DNA of 64,000 nucleotides from Spirochaetota bacterium (GCA_016214035.1 JACRPF010000019.1:53926-117925), one strand, 5' to 3'. Counted from the first letter of the stretch, positions 16,293-26,207 are shown. Program-made: numbers and translations. The notes: generated from the sequence alone by a model not told the origin.

Positions 16293-18218
16293 ATGTCAAT
16301 TAAATTACGCATCGTTCTTATCGCCGCGGTTTCATACGCGCTGCTTACCGCCGTAGTGCTTACGCTGAGCAACATCAGCCTCTCAGGCATCATTAATGAA
16401 GCCAAAAACCTCGAATATTTGAATACGATTACACTTGAAATTGATTCACTGGGAAAGGCGCAGCGCGAACTTGAGGCGACCGGATTGGTCTCACTGTATG
16501 AGAAACAGGTGAAAGAGGAAGTCACCGAAGTCTTCAAAAAATCGTACTACGCGAAATCAAACGCGCATTACCCTTTTATATTGGATATGAGCGGGACAGT
16601 GATCGCGCATCCGAGTCTTCAGCCCGGGGATACGTCACTGCAGAAGCTTGATTTCATAAAGACACTTATTGAAAAAAAGAACGGCTCGTTCGATTACACA
16701 TACAAGAATGTACGCAAGTATATGGTGTTCAGGGCGTTCGAACCGTGGCAGTGGGTCGTCGGGTATGCGATCCCGATTTCCGAGAAATACGCGCAGGTGA
16801 ACAGGTTTATCTTCACACTTCTGCCGCTGATGCTGATCCTTTCGGCAATTTTCTCGGTGGTAATGTTCTTCATATTCAGCCGCATCTTCAACCGGATGGA
16901 TGAAGTCGTCGTGAACATCAAGGACATCGCCGAGGGAGAGGGTGATCTGACCAAGCGCATCACGGTACGGAGCAAAGACGAAATAGGAACGCTTGCACAG
17001 TGGTTTAACGTTTTCGCCGATAAGATACAATCGATGTTTTCGCTGATCTCGCAGAGCGTTATACTGTCGAAACAGCACAGCGACAGTCTGAAGCAGACCA
17101 TCGACAGCGGCATGAAGACCATCGGCGAGATGACTACAAGCATAAAAACGGTAGAGGCCGATGTCGAGGTGCAATTCTCGCAGGTGGGCATCACGGAGCA
17201 GAGCAACGGTGCGCTGCGGAAACATATCGGAGAGAGCACACAGACGGTCCGCCGCATGGTGGAGAAGACCGGTGAACTGAAACATGAGATAGAAGAGCAG
17301 GCGAGCAACGTGAACCAGATATCGTCGTCCATCGAAGAGGTCTCGTCGACCATCACGAATGTGAACAAGGTCGCCGGGAACGCGACCGCGGCGGCGGGAG
17401 AGCTCAATGCCATCGCCGATAAGAGCAAGGTGCTTCTCACCGAGACCACGAAAAACATGGCGCAGGTGATGCAGTCGGTGAAGGCGATCGGCGAGTTTGT
17501 GACGGCAATTGTGAGCATCTCGCAGCAGACGAATCTGCTGGCGATGAACGCCGCCATTGAAGCCGCCCATGCGGGGCAATACGGACGGGGCTTTGCCATT
17601 GTCGCCGACGAGATACGCAAACTTTCGGCGTTCTCAAACCAGCGCGCGGAAGAGGCGCAGAACGCGCTCAAGCTCATTGAAAAGAACGTTATGCTCACCT
17701 CGAAGAACCTGAGCGCAACTGAAGATAATTTCAGCGCGGTCACCAGCGAAGCAGAAAAGGTCGCCGACACCATGAACGAGGTCAAGCGTGCGACCGAAGA
17801 GGAACTGCTCGCGACATCGGAGATGCTCCGGGCGATCACAGATATCGCGAACATCACGTCTTCGGTGAAGAGCAATTATGAGGATATCACCCAGGGCATG
17901 CAGTCGGTACTCGACAATACCACCGGCATCGATGCGGCGGCGAACACCGCGGACACATCAATACGCGAACTGAGCGCCTCGTCAAAACGCATCACCGACA
18001 CGATGCGCTCCCTCACCTCCATGGCGGATGTAATCAACGCGGCTATCGTGAATATCGTTTCACTCACCGCAACGACGGCGGGAAATATCTCCTCCATCGA
18101 ACGGGAGGTCTCGCGGTTCCGTATTTCTGAATCCGGTGCGGCAGCAGCTGATGCCGGCACAGAGCATTCCATATCGATCGAGGATATCCCCATGCCGGCC
18201 ATGGGAGAGAAGCGGTAA
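16293..18218 (+). CDS. methyl-accepting chemotaxis protein with Cache-type sensor
   Basis: 641 residues. First membrane helix at about 8-30, a periplasmic single-Cache-like domain to about 165 (with [17 protein letters not shown], a typical Cache ligand strand), second membrane helix at about 172-197, HAMP domain ([26 protein letters not shown]) and a long signalling coiled coil. The hairpin tip that binds CheA/CheW contains [18 protein letters not shown] and the following [22 protein letters not shown] precedes the ATG. The preceding gene encodes a solo periplasmic binding protein, a likely ligand partner. There is no CheR-binding pentapeptide at the C-terminus. Confidence 0.92.
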   Translation: MSIKLRIVLIAAVSYALLTAVVLTLSNISLSGIINEAKNLEYLNTITLEIDSLGKAQRELEATGLVSLYEKQVKEEVTEVFKKSYYAKSNAHYPFILDMSGTVIAHPSLQPGDTSLQKLDFIKTLIEKKNGSFDYTYKNVRKYMVFRAFEPWQWVVGYAIPISEKYAQVNRFIFTLLPLMLILSAIFSVVMFFIFSRIFNRMDEVVVNIKDIAEGEGDLTKRITVRSKDEIGTLAQWFNVFADKIQSMFSLISQSVILSKQHSDSLKQTIDSGMKTIGEMTTSIKTVEADVEVQFSQVGITEQSNGALRKHIGESTQTVRRMVEKTGELKHEIEEQASNVNQISSSIEEVSSTITNVNKVAGNATAAAGELNAIADKSKVLLTETTKNMAQVMQSVKAIGEFVTAIVSISQQTNLLAMNAAIEAAHAGQYGRGFAIVADEIRKLSAFSNQRAEEAQNALKLIEKNVMLTSKNLSATEDNFSAVTSEAEKVADTMNEVKRATEEELLATSEMLRAITDIANITSSVKSNYEDITQGMQSVLDNTTGIDAAANTADTSIRELSASSKRITDTMRSLTSMADVINAAIVNIVSLTATTAGNISSIEREVSRFRISESGAAAADAGTEHSISIEDIPMPAMGEKR

Positions 18219-18237
18219 TGACTGAAGGCCGCATGCA

Positions 18238-19248
18238 ATGAACGCGCTTGAAACATCAGACACGCCGCCCGTGACATCCACAGGAACAGCGGAACTGCTT
18301 CGCATTGAAGACCTGCATGTGTCGTTTCGTACTGACAGCGGGAATGTGCCCGCGCTTCGCGGCGTTACGCTTGCTGTGCGTGAACATGAGACCGTCGGCA
18401 TCGTGGGTGAAAGCGGCAGCGGAAAAAGCGCGCTCGGGCTGTCACTGCTCAGACTGCATAATCCGCGTCACACCGAATACCGGGGGGCGATACGTCTGAA
18501 CGGCCGCGATATACTTTCGTTCAACGAGACGGAATTGAACGGTGTGCGCGGTAAAGAGATGGGCATCATATTCCAGGAGCCGATGTCGGCGCTCAATCCC
18601 GTCATGCGCGTGGGCGATCAGATAATCGAAGCGCTGCTGCTTCATACAGACATGCCGAAACAGACAGCATATGCGTTTGCCGAAGAGCGTCTTGCCGCCG
18701 TCGGCATTCCGGACGCACCGGCACGTATGCGGTCATATCCGCACGAACTTTCAGGCGGCATGCGTCAGCGGGTAATGATAACACTCGCCACCGTGCTCAA
18801 TCCGTCGCTCCTCGTCGCCGATGAACCAACCACCGCGCTCGACGTAACGGTGCAGCGGCAGGTCATGGAACTCATGAAGCGCATCAAGCAGGAGTTCCGC
18901 ATCGCAACGATATTCATCTCCCACGACCTTGGACTTATCAGCGACATCGCCGACCGTATTGCCGTGATGTATCTCGGCGAGGTGGTCGAACACGGGGATA
19001 AACAGGATGTCATCGAAGCGGCGAAGCATCCCTACACATCGGCGCTGCTCAGGCTTTCACGCGGGCTGTCGTCAGGCGATCGGAGCGAGTTGAAGCCCAT
19101 CACGGGAAGTGTTCCGTCGCCGAGGAATATACCTTCAGGCTGTGCGTTTCATCCGCGCTGCGAGCGCGTATTCGACCGCTGCAGAACGGAACATCCCGAG
19201 CTCTGCGAAGTGGACGGACGAAAAGTCCGCTGTCACTTATACACGTAA
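18238..19248 (+). CDS. oppD: OppD/DppD-type peptide ABC transporter ATPase (orphan)
   Basis: 336 residues. Walker A GESGSGKS at 57-64, signature LSGGMRQRV, Walker B LLVADEPTTALDVT, and the C-terminal oligopeptide-type extension with CAFHPRC and further Cys residues that fits the OppD class. It would power di/oligopeptide import, but neither permeases (OppB/C) nor OppF nor OppA are in the window. It lies 19 bases after the MCP gene and may be read through from it. The first 20 residues before LLRIEDLHVSF are extra. Convergent with nifS, with a two-base gap. Confidence 0.88.
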   Translation: MNALETSDTPPVTSTGTAELLRIEDLHVSFRTDSGNVPALRGVTLAVREHETVGIVGESGSGKSALGLSLLRLHNPRHTEYRGAIRLNGRDILSFNETELNGVRGKEMGIIFQEPMSALNPVMRVGDQIIEALLLHTDMPKQTAYAFAEERLAAVGIPDAPARMRSYPHELSGGMRQRVMITLATVLNPSLLVADEPTTALDVTVQRQVMELMKRIKQEFRIATIFISHDLGLISDIADRIAVMYLGEVVEHGDKQDVIEAAKHPYTSALLRLSRGLSSGDRSELKPITGSVPSPRNIPSGCAFHPRCERVFDRCRTEHPELCEVDGRKVRCHLYT

Positions 19249-19250
19249 CG

Positions 19251-20423
19251 CTACATCATTCCCGTTGTATCATTAAATGGCGAAAGTTCGCGAAGACGCT
19301 TGACTATGGGGACGATTGTTTCGGCAACGGTATCGACCTCGGTTATCGTGTTGTAGCGGCTTAAGCTGAACCGGATGGAACCGTGTGCATATTCGAACGG
19401 CACGCCCATTGCGCGAAGCACATGCGACGGCTCGAGTGAACCCGAGGTGCATGCCGAACCGCTTGATGCGCAGATGCCCGTCTCATCGAGCATGAGGAGT
19501 ATCGCCTCACCTTCGATGTATTTAAAACTGATATTCACCGTGTTCGGCAGCCGCCGTGCAGTACCGCCGTTGACCTTGGTGTTCGGAACGCTGGCGACGA
19601 TCTTTTTTTCAAGCGCATCGCGAAGTTTCGCTATCGCCGCTTCGTCTGCAAGGTCCTTTTGGGCGAGATCCGCGGCAACGCCGAGACCCACGATGGACGC
19701 CACATTTTCCGTGCCGCCGCGCCGTCCGCGTTCCTGATGTCCGCCGGTGATGAACGGGCGTATCCGCGTGCCCTTGCGGATGTACAGCGCGCCGACACCC
19801 TTGGGCGCGTGCAGTTTATGTCCCGACAGCGAAAGCAAATCGATCTTGTTCGTGCGCATGGCGAGCGGAATCTTCCCGGTGGTCTGCACCGCATCGGTGT
19901 GAAATATCACGCCGTATGAATTCGCTATCGCGGCTATTTCCTCCACGGGGAATATGACGCCGGTTTCGTTGTTCGCATGCATGATGGTGATGAGCGCCGT
20001 TGTGTCCTTGATGGAACGTTTCAATTCGTCGATGTTCAGTTCGCCGTTCGCGTTCACGCTGAGATATGTCACCTCGTAACCTGAACGTTCGAGCACGCGC
20101 AGGGTGTTGAGTATCGCCGGGTGCTCCACTTTCGAAGTGATGATATGATTTTTTCCGGCGGTCGCGTCGAGTATGCCCCAGATGGCAAAGTTGTCACTTT
20201 CCGTTCCGCACGACGTAAATAGAATCTCATAAGGCTCGGCGCCGATGAGCGACGCCACCTTCTCACGGGCGGTCTCAACGTCCTTGGCTACACTGCCGCC
20301 GAATGTATGCATACTCGAAGGGTTGCCGTAGCGTTCGGTGAGAAACGGTTTCATCGCCTCAAAAACTTCCGGCGCCACTTTCGTTGTGGCATTGTTGTCG
20401 AAATAGATTATCTGGCCGCTCAT
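19251..20423 (-). CDS. nifS: NifS-type cysteine desulfurase
   Basis: 390 residues. This PLP enzyme takes sulfur from cysteine for Fe-S cluster assembly. The PLP lysine is Lys203 in SLSGHKLHAPKGVG, the active-site cysteine is Cys325 in SSGSACTSGSLEPSH, and the N-terminus IYFDNNATTKVAPEV is standard. The start overlaps the nifU stop by four bases (ATGA), so the two are translationally coupled. The SGSACTSG loop and length fit the group I (NifS/IscS) class. Its partner NifU supplies the scaffold. No nitrogenase genes are visible, so this is more likely a general Fe-S system of the NIF type. Confidence 0.95.
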   Translation of the reverse strand: MSGQIIYFDNNATTKVAPEVFEAMKPFLTERYGNPSSMHTFGGSVAKDVETAREKVASLIGAEPYEILFTSCGTESDNFAIWGILDATAGKNHIITSKVEHPAILNTLRVLERSGYEVTYLSVNANGELNIDELKRSIKDTTALITIMHANNETGVIFPVEEIAAIANSYGVIFHTDAVQTTGKIPLAMRTNKIDLLSLSGHKLHAPKGVGALYIRKGTRIRPFITGGHQERGRRGGTENVASIVGLGVAADLAQKDLADEAAIAKLRDALEKKIVASVPNTKVNGGTARRLPNTVNISFKYIEGEAILLMLDETGICASSGSACTSGSLEPSHVLRAMGVPFEYAHGSIRFSLSRYNTITEVDTVAETIVPIVKRLRELSPFNDTTGMM

Positions 20424-21280
20424 TGTTTGGCCTCTTCAACGACGAGGTCGGGGGAGACGAATTCGCGGAGTTTCGGTTCGATGAACGACTTGATGGTAAC
20501 ATTGGAAACGTTGCATCCCGAACACATGCCCCGGAGCGATATCAGCACGCGGTTGCCCTCGATGTCGATGAGCTCCACGCCGCCGCCGTCCTTTTCAAGC
20601 TCGGGGCGTATCTCAGTTTCAAGCGTTTCTTCGATGCGCTTCATTTTCTGCACGGCGGTGAGGGGTTTTCCCGGCGCTTTGGACGCCTCCTTCCCCATGG
20701 TCTTGCGCACGTCCTCGATGATGTCCTCAATCTGCGGTTTGCATGCGCCGCACATGCCGCCCGCCTTGGTGTAATTGGTCACCTGCTCGACGGTGGTGAG
20801 ATTGTTTTCGCGCACCACGCGCTCGATCTTTTTATTGGTGACGCCGAAGCATTTGCAGACGATATAGCCTTCGTCATCGCCGTGTTCTTCGTGCGCCTTG
20901 CTCATGTCCCTGCCGCGGTAGGTGCCGAGCGCCTTGTCAAGCGCCTCTTTCCCCATCACCGAGCAGTGCATCTTCTCCTCGGGAAGGCCGTCCATCTCCC
21001 GGGCGATATCCTGGTTCGTGATGGCAAGAGCTTCGTCGACGGTCTTGCCTTTCACCATCTCGGTGAGCATGCTCGATGAGGCGATGGCCGATGCGCAGCC
21101 GAACGTTTTGAACTTCGCGTCGGTGATAATATCCTTTGCGCGGTCAATGCGCAGCGTCAATTTCAGCGCGTCGCCGCAGGTTATGTTTCCGATGAGTGCT
21201 TCCGCTTCCGGCGATTCTATTTCGCCCACGTTGCGCGGGTTGGTGAAATGGTCTTTCACCTTTTTTGAATAATCCCACAT
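20420..21280 (-). CDS. nifU: three-domain NifU Fe-S scaffold
   Basis: 286 residues with the full NifU architecture. The IscU-like N-terminal domain has cluster-assembly cysteines Cys35, Cys62 and Cys106. The central BFD-like [2Fe-2S] domain has Cys142, Cys144, Cys177 and Cys180 (VCKCFGV and GGMCGAC). The C-terminal Nfu domain has Cys253 and Cys256 in GMCSGC. CAGGAGC precedes the ATG. It forms an operon with nifS, which starts within its last codons, and a TTGATT-TATTAT promoter lies upstream. The intact set of nine cysteines implies a working scaffold. Confidence 0.95.
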   Translation of the reverse strand: MWDYSKKVKDHFTNPRNVGEIESPEAEALIGNITCGDALKLTLRIDRAKDIITDAKFKTFGCASAIASSSMLTEMVKGKTVDEALAITNQDIAREMDGLPEEKMHCSVMGKEALDKALGTYRGRDMSKAHEEHGDDEGYIVCKCFGVTNKKIERVVRENNLTTVEQVTNYTKAGGMCGACKPQIEDIIEDVRKTMGKEASKAPGKPLTAVQKMKRIEETLETEIRPELEKDGGGVELIDIEGNRVLISLRGMCSGCNVSNVTIKSFIEPKLREFVSPDLVVEEAKQ

Positions 21281-21309
21281 GAGTTTGCTCCTGAGAATTC
21301 GTTACCTTC

Positions 21310-21337
21310 ATAATATAAAAAAACGTACGGAAATCAA
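21310..21337 (-). promoter_or_regulatory. promoter of nifU-nifS
   Basis: On the minus strand TTGATT (21332-21337), 16 bases, TATTAT (21310-21315). The -35 box overlaps the last codons of the upstream GT2-like gene. A Shine-Dalgarno box CAGGAGC follows before ATG 21280. Confidence 0.5.
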
Positions 21338-22266
21338 TGCAGCACGTTCGCGCGGATGAAGAGCATGATCGCATCATCGTCGATGCCGTGATGAGCCCGG
21401 GTGCGCCGGGCTGCTGCAGTTGTGCCGCGCAGACGCATGAGTCCGAGCGCGGTGAAGACTTCGGAGGATGAATGTCCGCGGCTTACGATGAATGCGGATA
21501 TGCTGCGGTAGCGCGGAGAAAGAATATTGCGGAAATGAAAAAGAAGATTGTCACGCGTATCGGTATCGCCGCTTGGCAAAGTCATCTTGCCGCTGCGTTC
21601 AACGGCCAGGTCATCGGTTATCGCACAGTAAAGACCGGCGGCGTATGCGCGATAGCTGAGGTCAAGGCATGCAGCGCTGAAATGGCGGAAGCCGGCATAG
21701 AAACCTCCCAGGCGGAGAAACGCATCACGGCGGTAGATGCCGATGCCGTCAGGCATGTGCAGCGTTAAATCGAAGTGTACACCAGTTGCATACTCGAGTG
21801 AAAACGCATCGTCAACAAGATAGCCTTTTGCCACCACCGGCAGCGGTGTACCGTCTCTAAACTGCTGCGGGGCGAGCATAAAGCATCGCGCACGATCGGC
21901 TGTGTTGAATGAAGGCATGGAGAATCGTGTCATGAGCGCCGATGAGGTAATGACGTATACGAACGGAGATCGGCTTTCGGCAATGCCGGTAGTGACAGCC
22001 TGGTGCCTTGTGAATGGACGGGCCGGGATAATGCATCGTGTGGACGGATGACTCCGGACGATTGATGTCACATCTGATGATAAAGCCGTATCGAGGAATA
22101 TCGTCTCGCTCGGGATACTCAGCTGTTCAGACTGCCGCTGTACCCTGGTTAATGCCGGAACAGGATCGATATCATGTTCGCCGATGACAAGAAATGTCAG
22201 TTCAGGTTTTTGTTTCGATCGCCGGTCGTTCAGTGCGGCAAAGGAAAGCGCATGAGCACTGTCCAT
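21334..22266 (-). CDS. GT2-like glycosyltransferase relative (divergent)
   Basis: 310 residues. The C-terminal half resembles family 2 glycosyltransferases: IYRRDAFLRLGGFYAGF followed by CLDLSYRAYAAG matches the acceptor-side GGF and ED-D-R segment of that fold. The N-terminal half gives only a weak GT-A pattern (ELTFLVIGEHDIDPVPAL) and I see no clear DxD metal motif. It may be an inactive or substrate-divergent member, or a protein only superficially similar. There is no signal peptide or membrane helix. It follows the TlpA-like gene by 33 bases on the same strand. Confidence 0.5.
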   Translation of the reverse strand: MDSAHALSFAALNDRRSKQKPELTFLVIGEHDIDPVPALTRVQRQSEQLSIPSETIFLDTALSSDVTSIVRSHPSTRCIIPARPFTRHQAVTTGIAESRSPFVYVITSSALMTRFSMPSFNTADRARCFMLAPQQFRDGTPLPVVAKGYLVDDAFSLEYATGVHFDLTLHMPDGIGIYRRDAFLRLGGFYAGFRHFSAACLDLSYRAYAAGLYCAITDDLAVERSGKMTLPSGDTDTRDNLLFHFRNILSPRYRSISAFIVSRGHSSSEVFTALGLMRLRGTTAAARRTRAHHGIDDDAIMLFIRANVLH

Positions 22267-22298
22267 GAAGATGGCCGCGGATTATCGCTGCGGATGCG

Positions 22299-22883
22299 TT
22301 ATTTTACGAGCTGTTTGAGTACCGCTTCGATCTCGGCAATGCTCTTGTCGCCTTCCCAACCGGAGTGCGTATAGACATACGAATCACCGCTGGCGATGAA
22401 TAATGCCGGTGCATGGAGCACGCCGCCGGTATAAATGCCGTAATTCTTCGCGGCAACAAGGTTATGATCGTCGAGCACCGTACCTTCGATGTTCCATTTT
22501 GCGATGATGTTCTTGACGCGGGTTATCCCTTCTGACGCCCAGGATTCGCCGTCGCTTACCTTCACCGGCTCCGAGCAGATGAGCACCAGCGCAACACCCT
22601 TGTCCTTGTAGGTTTCCATGAGCTTCTGAACAGCGGGTATCTCTTTTTCGCAATTGACGCATGTGGAATAGAAGAAGCTGCCGATGACAACCTTATTGTT
22701 CTTAAGCAGATCTTTCAGCGATACATATTTATACTGCCCTTCAAGCGACAGCTTGAAATCGACGAGATAAATATTGCGGATCTTATCTTTGGCTTTCGGA
22801 AAATTGGTCTCAGCGGCAGCGCCAAGTCCGCCGAATGCTGCGAGAGCAACCGTCGCGATAAGCGCCATAATCTTTGTTTTCAT
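22299..22883 (-). CDS. TlpA-like periplasmic thiol-disulfide redoxin
   Basis: 194 residues with a signal peptide (cleavage likely after AAA at about residue 24) and a thioredoxin-like domain. The redox motif is STCVNCEKE with Cys75 and Cys78, in the position usual for AhpC/TSA-TlpA proteins; the cis-Pro strand is in GGVLHAPALFIAS. It should act in the periplasm on protein or haem-related disulfides. GGAGGAG precedes the ATG. The middle Val-Asn of the CxxC differs from the Pro-Xaa often seen, so redox potential may differ. Confidence 0.82.
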   Translation of the reverse strand: MKTKIMALIATVALAAFGGLGAAAETNFPKAKDKIRNIYLVDFKLSLEGQYKYVSLKDLLKNNKVVIGSFFYSTCVNCEKEIPAVQKLMETYKDKGVALVLICSEPVKVSDGESWASEGITRVKNIIAKWNIEGTVLDDHNLVAAKNYGIYTGGVLHAPALFIASGDSYVYTHSGWEGDKSIAEIEAVLKQLVK

Positions 22884-22919
22884 ATGAAGTACTCCTCCAT
22901 GGTGATTGGCAACAGGTTA

Positions 22920-22948
22920 ATCTTACCATAGCGCCGTCTTTATTGCAA
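22920..22948 (-). promoter_or_regulatory. promoter of the TlpA-like gene
   Basis: On the minus strand TTGCAA (22943-22948), 17 bases, TAAGAT (22920-22925). Confidence 0.45.
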
Positions 22949-22958
22949 ACAAGGGGTA

Positions 22959-22986
22959 TGGACAGTTTTCAAATTGACCGTATTAT
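22959..22986 (+). promoter_or_regulatory. promoter of the Gfo/Idh/MocA gene at 23017
   Basis: TGGACA, 16 bases, TATTAT. A leader with AAAAGGAG at 23001-23008 then leads to GTG 23017. Confidence 0.45.
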
Positions 22987-23016
22987 TGGATGAGACATTT
23001 AAAAGGAGCCGCTGAC

Positions 23017-23991
23017 GTGAAACGCGCGCAAAAGAACATCCGTCTCGCCGTAGTGGGTGCCGGCCCGTTCGCCAGGAAATATCATTATCCGGCAATCGAG
23101 TATCTGCGGCGCAAACGCGGACATGGATTTACCATCGCCGTGAAAGGAATATGGAACCGGGAACGTCCGGATGCCGAAACGCTGGCCGCGCGTTATCGTA
23201 TTCCCGGAATATACGGTTCACTCGATGAGCTTATCGATGATCCTGACATCAACGGCATTGTCGTGCTCGTGAATCCAAAAGCGACGCATGAGGTGATTAC
23301 GCATATAGCATCACGGCGTGATATACCGGTATTCACGGAAAAACCGCCGGGAATATCATTCGTTCTGGCAACGGAGCTTGCCGCAGCGGTGAAGGCGCCC
23401 AATGTCGTCGCATTCAACCGCCGGTATGATACGCTGTATAACGAATATAAGCGGATAGTAGATTCGATGAACGGTGTATCATTTGTTGAGTGTCAGTTTT
23501 TTCGTTACAACCGCAACGAGAGCGGGTTTGTGCTGACCACCGGCGTGCATGCGGTCAATTATCTTGAATATCTTTTCGGACCTATTGCACAGGCCCAGAC
23601 CGAACGTTGGGAAAACGGCGGCAGTTTCTCGTGGACAGCGCAGCTCAGGTTCACTTCCGGACTGCGCGGCAGCATCGCTTTTTTCCCCTGCTCGGGTTCC
23701 GTCATCGAGCGGTTTGCCGTCCACAGCGCCGACACGTCGGCATATCTCAACGGCGGGCAGTACCATACGATGGACAGACCCGGCAGCATCGTGATTCATC
23801 GCGCGGGCAAGGCGGATCGCGTCATTACCGGGAAAAGCGAACCGACGAACATCATACACGCGGGATTCATCGCCGAATATCTTGAATTCTTTTCGGCAAT
23901 TGCCGACGGAGCGTCAACGCGGTCGAATTTTATAAACGCGGCGAACGCGATGCGCGTTGTCGAACATATCGAAGCCGGCCTCTCTCTCTGA
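23017..23991 (+). CDS. Gfo/Idh/MocA family NAD(P)-dependent oxidoreductase
   Basis: 324 residues. The N-terminal Rossmann domain begins RLAVVGAGPFARKYHYP and the family motif TEKPPG carries the catalytic-region Lys. The C-terminal alpha/beta domain includes GVHAVNYLEYLFG. Members oxidise or epimerise sugars, inositols or related polyols with NAD(P)+. The GTG at 23017 is preferred over ATG 22990 because AAAAGGAG lies eight bases upstream of it. It is divergent from the TlpA-like gene and convergent with the URO-D gene. Confidence 0.85.
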   Translation: MKRAQKNIRLAVVGAGPFARKYHYPAIEYLRRKRGHGFTIAVKGIWNRERPDAETLAARYRIPGIYGSLDELIDDPDINGIVVLVNPKATHEVITHIASRRDIPVFTEKPPGISFVLATELAAAVKAPNVVAFNRRYDTLYNEYKRIVDSMNGVSFVECQFFRYNRNESGFVLTTGVHAVNYLEYLFGPIAQAQTERWENGGSFSWTAQLRFTSGLRGSIAFFPCSGSVIERFAVHSADTSAYLNGGQYHTMDRPGSIVIHRAGKADRVITGKSEPTNIIHAGFIAEYLEFFSAIADGASTRSNFINAANAMRVVEHIEAGLSL

Positions 23992-24004
23992 CACGCGGAA
24001 CTAA

Positions 24005-25069
24005 TCAGGCCGCTTTTTCCCTGCGCCGGCAGTTTGCACGGAAATAGTCTATGTAACGATCACACATGTCGTCTGAAATATTCGCCGGAATGTGATTGCC
24101 GACAGCAAAAATAAGTCCTTTGCATTTTTCGGCAAGCATGAATGTTCTGTCCATATCCGCTTTCACTTTATCCCATTTGCCGAACGTCATGTCGCGGCAG
24201 TCGACGGCGCTGCCCACGAGACATGATGTACCGCCGAAATTGTTTACCATATATTCAAAATCGTTCATCGGTTCGAAGATGAGGCCGTCGGCATGCGCGG
24301 TGGCGACGATGTCTTTTGCGAACTCGGTGAAATTGCCGTCCGAGCAGAACAGCACTTTCTTGCCGGCTTTGTGCAGCGGTTCCCAGAGCTTCCGGTAGCG
24401 CGAAATGATGACGCGTCGGTAGAACTCAGGGTTCATGAAGGGCCCCGCTGTCCAGACGAAATCATCATGCTGAATGACCACTTCAACGTCAGTCTCCGCC
24501 CAGGCGTTCATATGATGCTGCGTGAAGCGGAAGAAACCATCGAGTACTTTTTCGAATTTATCCTCTTCCGACGCCGCCATGAGGAGCATATCCCAGCCGA
24601 ATGACTGAATGGCTCCCGAGATTATCGTTTTGTAATAACCGCCGGTGACAAGCTGTCCGGGGAATTTTACACGGCGTTCGTCGGTCATTTTCTGATATGC
24701 GGAAACCTGTGCTTTGAAATCCGGCAGACCGTATTCTGCTACCGGATCGAACGCCCATACATCCTCGGGCGATTTGAACGGGCTGTCATGGATAACCGTC
24801 TGGTCGCTCCCGTCGGCGGCATACGATGCGTGCCCCATGTCGGTAGCCCTTCCGCGTGCGCCCCAATTGGCATGAAGCCCGTCGTTCGTACCCCAGAGGA
24901 AGTCGAAATCCCAGGCGTCGTAAAATCGTGCCGTCCGGTTCGTGTCGGTGTCGGGAAGACCGGTGACTTTTGCGATATAATCCTTGTGATATTCCATACT
25001 ATAATCGGTGTGCGCAAGCCGGTCTACCGGTTTCAGATTGATGGTGTCCAGTGCTCGCTGACGGCTCAT
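24005..25069 (-). CDS. uroporphyrinogen decarboxylase (URO-D) family protein
   Basis: 354 residues of the URO-D/MtaA/CmuA superfamily, a TIM barrel. The N-terminus RQRALDTINLKPVDR and the barrel strands VLFCSDGNFTEFAKDI and GLIFEPMNDFEYM are typical of the many non-haem members found in carbohydrate-rich genomes, where they probably act as corrinoid or other methyl-group transferases. It lacks the haem-pathway HemE N-terminal motif, so it is not a true HemE. GGAGG is present before the ATG. The exact substrate is unknown. No corrinoid protein is adjacent, and whether the cobalt/nickel importer serves it is not known. Confidence 0.75.
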   Translation of the reverse strand: MSRQRALDTINLKPVDRLAHTDYSMEYHKDYIAKVTGLPDTDTNRTARFYDAWDFDFLWGTNDGLHANWGARGRATDMGHASYAADGSDQTVIHDSPFKSPEDVWAFDPVAEYGLPDFKAQVSAYQKMTDERRVKFPGQLVTGGYYKTIISGAIQSFGWDMLLMAASEEDKFEKVLDGFFRFTQHHMNAWAETDVEVVIQHDDFVWTAGPFMNPEFYRRVIISRYRKLWEPLHKAGKKVLFCSDGNFTEFAKDIVATAHADGLIFEPMNDFEYMVNNFGGTSCLVGSAVDCRDMTFGKWDKVKADMDRTFMLAEKCKGLIFAVGNHIPANISDDMCDRYIDYFRANCRRREKAA

Positions 25070-25208
25070 ACATCGCCTCCATGAAAGAATCGTGAATCAA
25101 ATGTACTGTTGATCATGCCGGACAGCCATAGACGGAACATATAAAAGCATAGACGATTTTTCACTCGATACAAACGGGTATGTGATGCTAATGCGTGCGA
25201 AAAAGCGC

Positions 25209-26114
25209 TTATTCCGACCAGGATTTCTGTATAACACGTAATAATGCAATACGGCTGTTTGTCCCGGTTTTCTGATATAAACCGTAGATATAATTGCGTG
25301 TTGTCTGCTCGGAAACGGAAAGCGCCGCGGATATCTCGCTGTTCGATTTTCCGCCGAGCAGGAGCAGTAACAGATCCTGTTCACGTTTCGTGAGCGAATA
25401 TTTCCGGATGCATTGCTCGGGTATTTCAGATAATGCCGCGGGGGTATATCTGAATGCACGTATCGCATAAATAATTGAGAGAAGATTCCATGACAGATAA
25501 TACACGACGAGTGCGAGCGGAGCCGTAGCCGCATTCCGGTCACCGATGGGGCGGCTCATGATGAACGCGTACAGCACGGTAAACGGGATGAGTACCGTAT
25601 TCATGATGAGGTATGTTCGTGTGGCTGAACGTACCAGCGGCAGTGCAATGTTCTTGAAGTATTTGAACAGGAGGGACGATCCTAAAACAAGTACACCGAC
25701 AAATGCGAGATCCATGGTCCGGGCTATCACAATGCCGGGATTAAGAATTTCGATGATAAGACCGGTAAGATACGCTGCTCCCGCGGCAACAATACCGATG
25801 CGGCTGACCACCGAAAATGGTAATTGCACCGCACGCACAACGATGACGGGTATCAGGAGTATGATGCCCATTTCGGCAACGGTGGCGATAATAGCGTGCA
25901 TGATATCGGCAAAAGGACGGATATTTCCCGATGTTACCAGCGCATACGCCCATACCATGTCTATCATGGTGAGCAGGAATGCGCTGATGAGCAGCAGCAG
26001 ATAGTGTAACAGCACGGTAATACGGAATTTTATATATATAAGGGATGTTATGGCAATGGCAACGATGCCGACCATCGCCGATATGAGATATAGGAAAAAA
26101 AGTGCATGTTCCAT
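25209..26114 (-). CDS. membrane-bound LuxR-type transcriptional regulator
   Basis: 301 residues. About seven hydrophobic segments fill residues 1-215 (for example FFLYLISAMVGIVAIAITSL and GIVAAGAAYLTGLIIEIL), and a LuxR/GerE helix-turn-helix occupies about 236-298 with KREQDLLLLLLGGKSNSEISAAL and VSEQTTRNYIYGLYQKTG. It probably senses a membrane or periplasmic signal and binds DNA directly. It is divergent from the porin/binding-protein operon and shares a 185-base intergenic region with facing promoters, so it is the obvious candidate regulator. Confidence 0.82.
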   Translation of the reverse strand: MEHALFFLYLISAMVGIVAIAITSLIYIKFRITVLLHYLLLLISAFLLTMIDMVWAYALVTSGNIRPFADIMHAIIATVAEMGIILLIPVIVVRAVQLPFSVVSRIGIVAAGAAYLTGLIIEILNPGIVIARTMDLAFVGVLVLGSSLLFKYFKNIALPLVRSATRTYLIMNTVLIPFTVLYAFIMSRPIGDRNAATAPLALVVYYLSWNLLSIIYAIRAFRYTPAALSEIPEQCIRKYSLTKREQDLLLLLLGGKSNSEISAALSVSEQTTRNYIYGLYQKTGTNSRIALLRVIQKSWSE

Positions 26115-26178
26115 GATGTTGTTCCCAATGCTGAAGAAAAACGCTGCAATTACGGTGTATTACTGATAATCGGTTGCT

Positions 26179-26207
26179 ATAGTAACATACGAATGTCTGT
26201 TTGTCAA
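26179..26207 (-). promoter_or_regulatory. promoter of the membrane LuxR-type regulator
   Basis: On the minus strand a consensus TTGACA (26202-26207), 17 bases, TACTAT (26179-26184). Confidence 0.6.

Noticed and set aside
16635-17875. Long minus-strand frames opposite the first MCP gene
   Set aside because: The MCP on the plus strand has all expected domains; the reverse frames are compositionally biased shadows.
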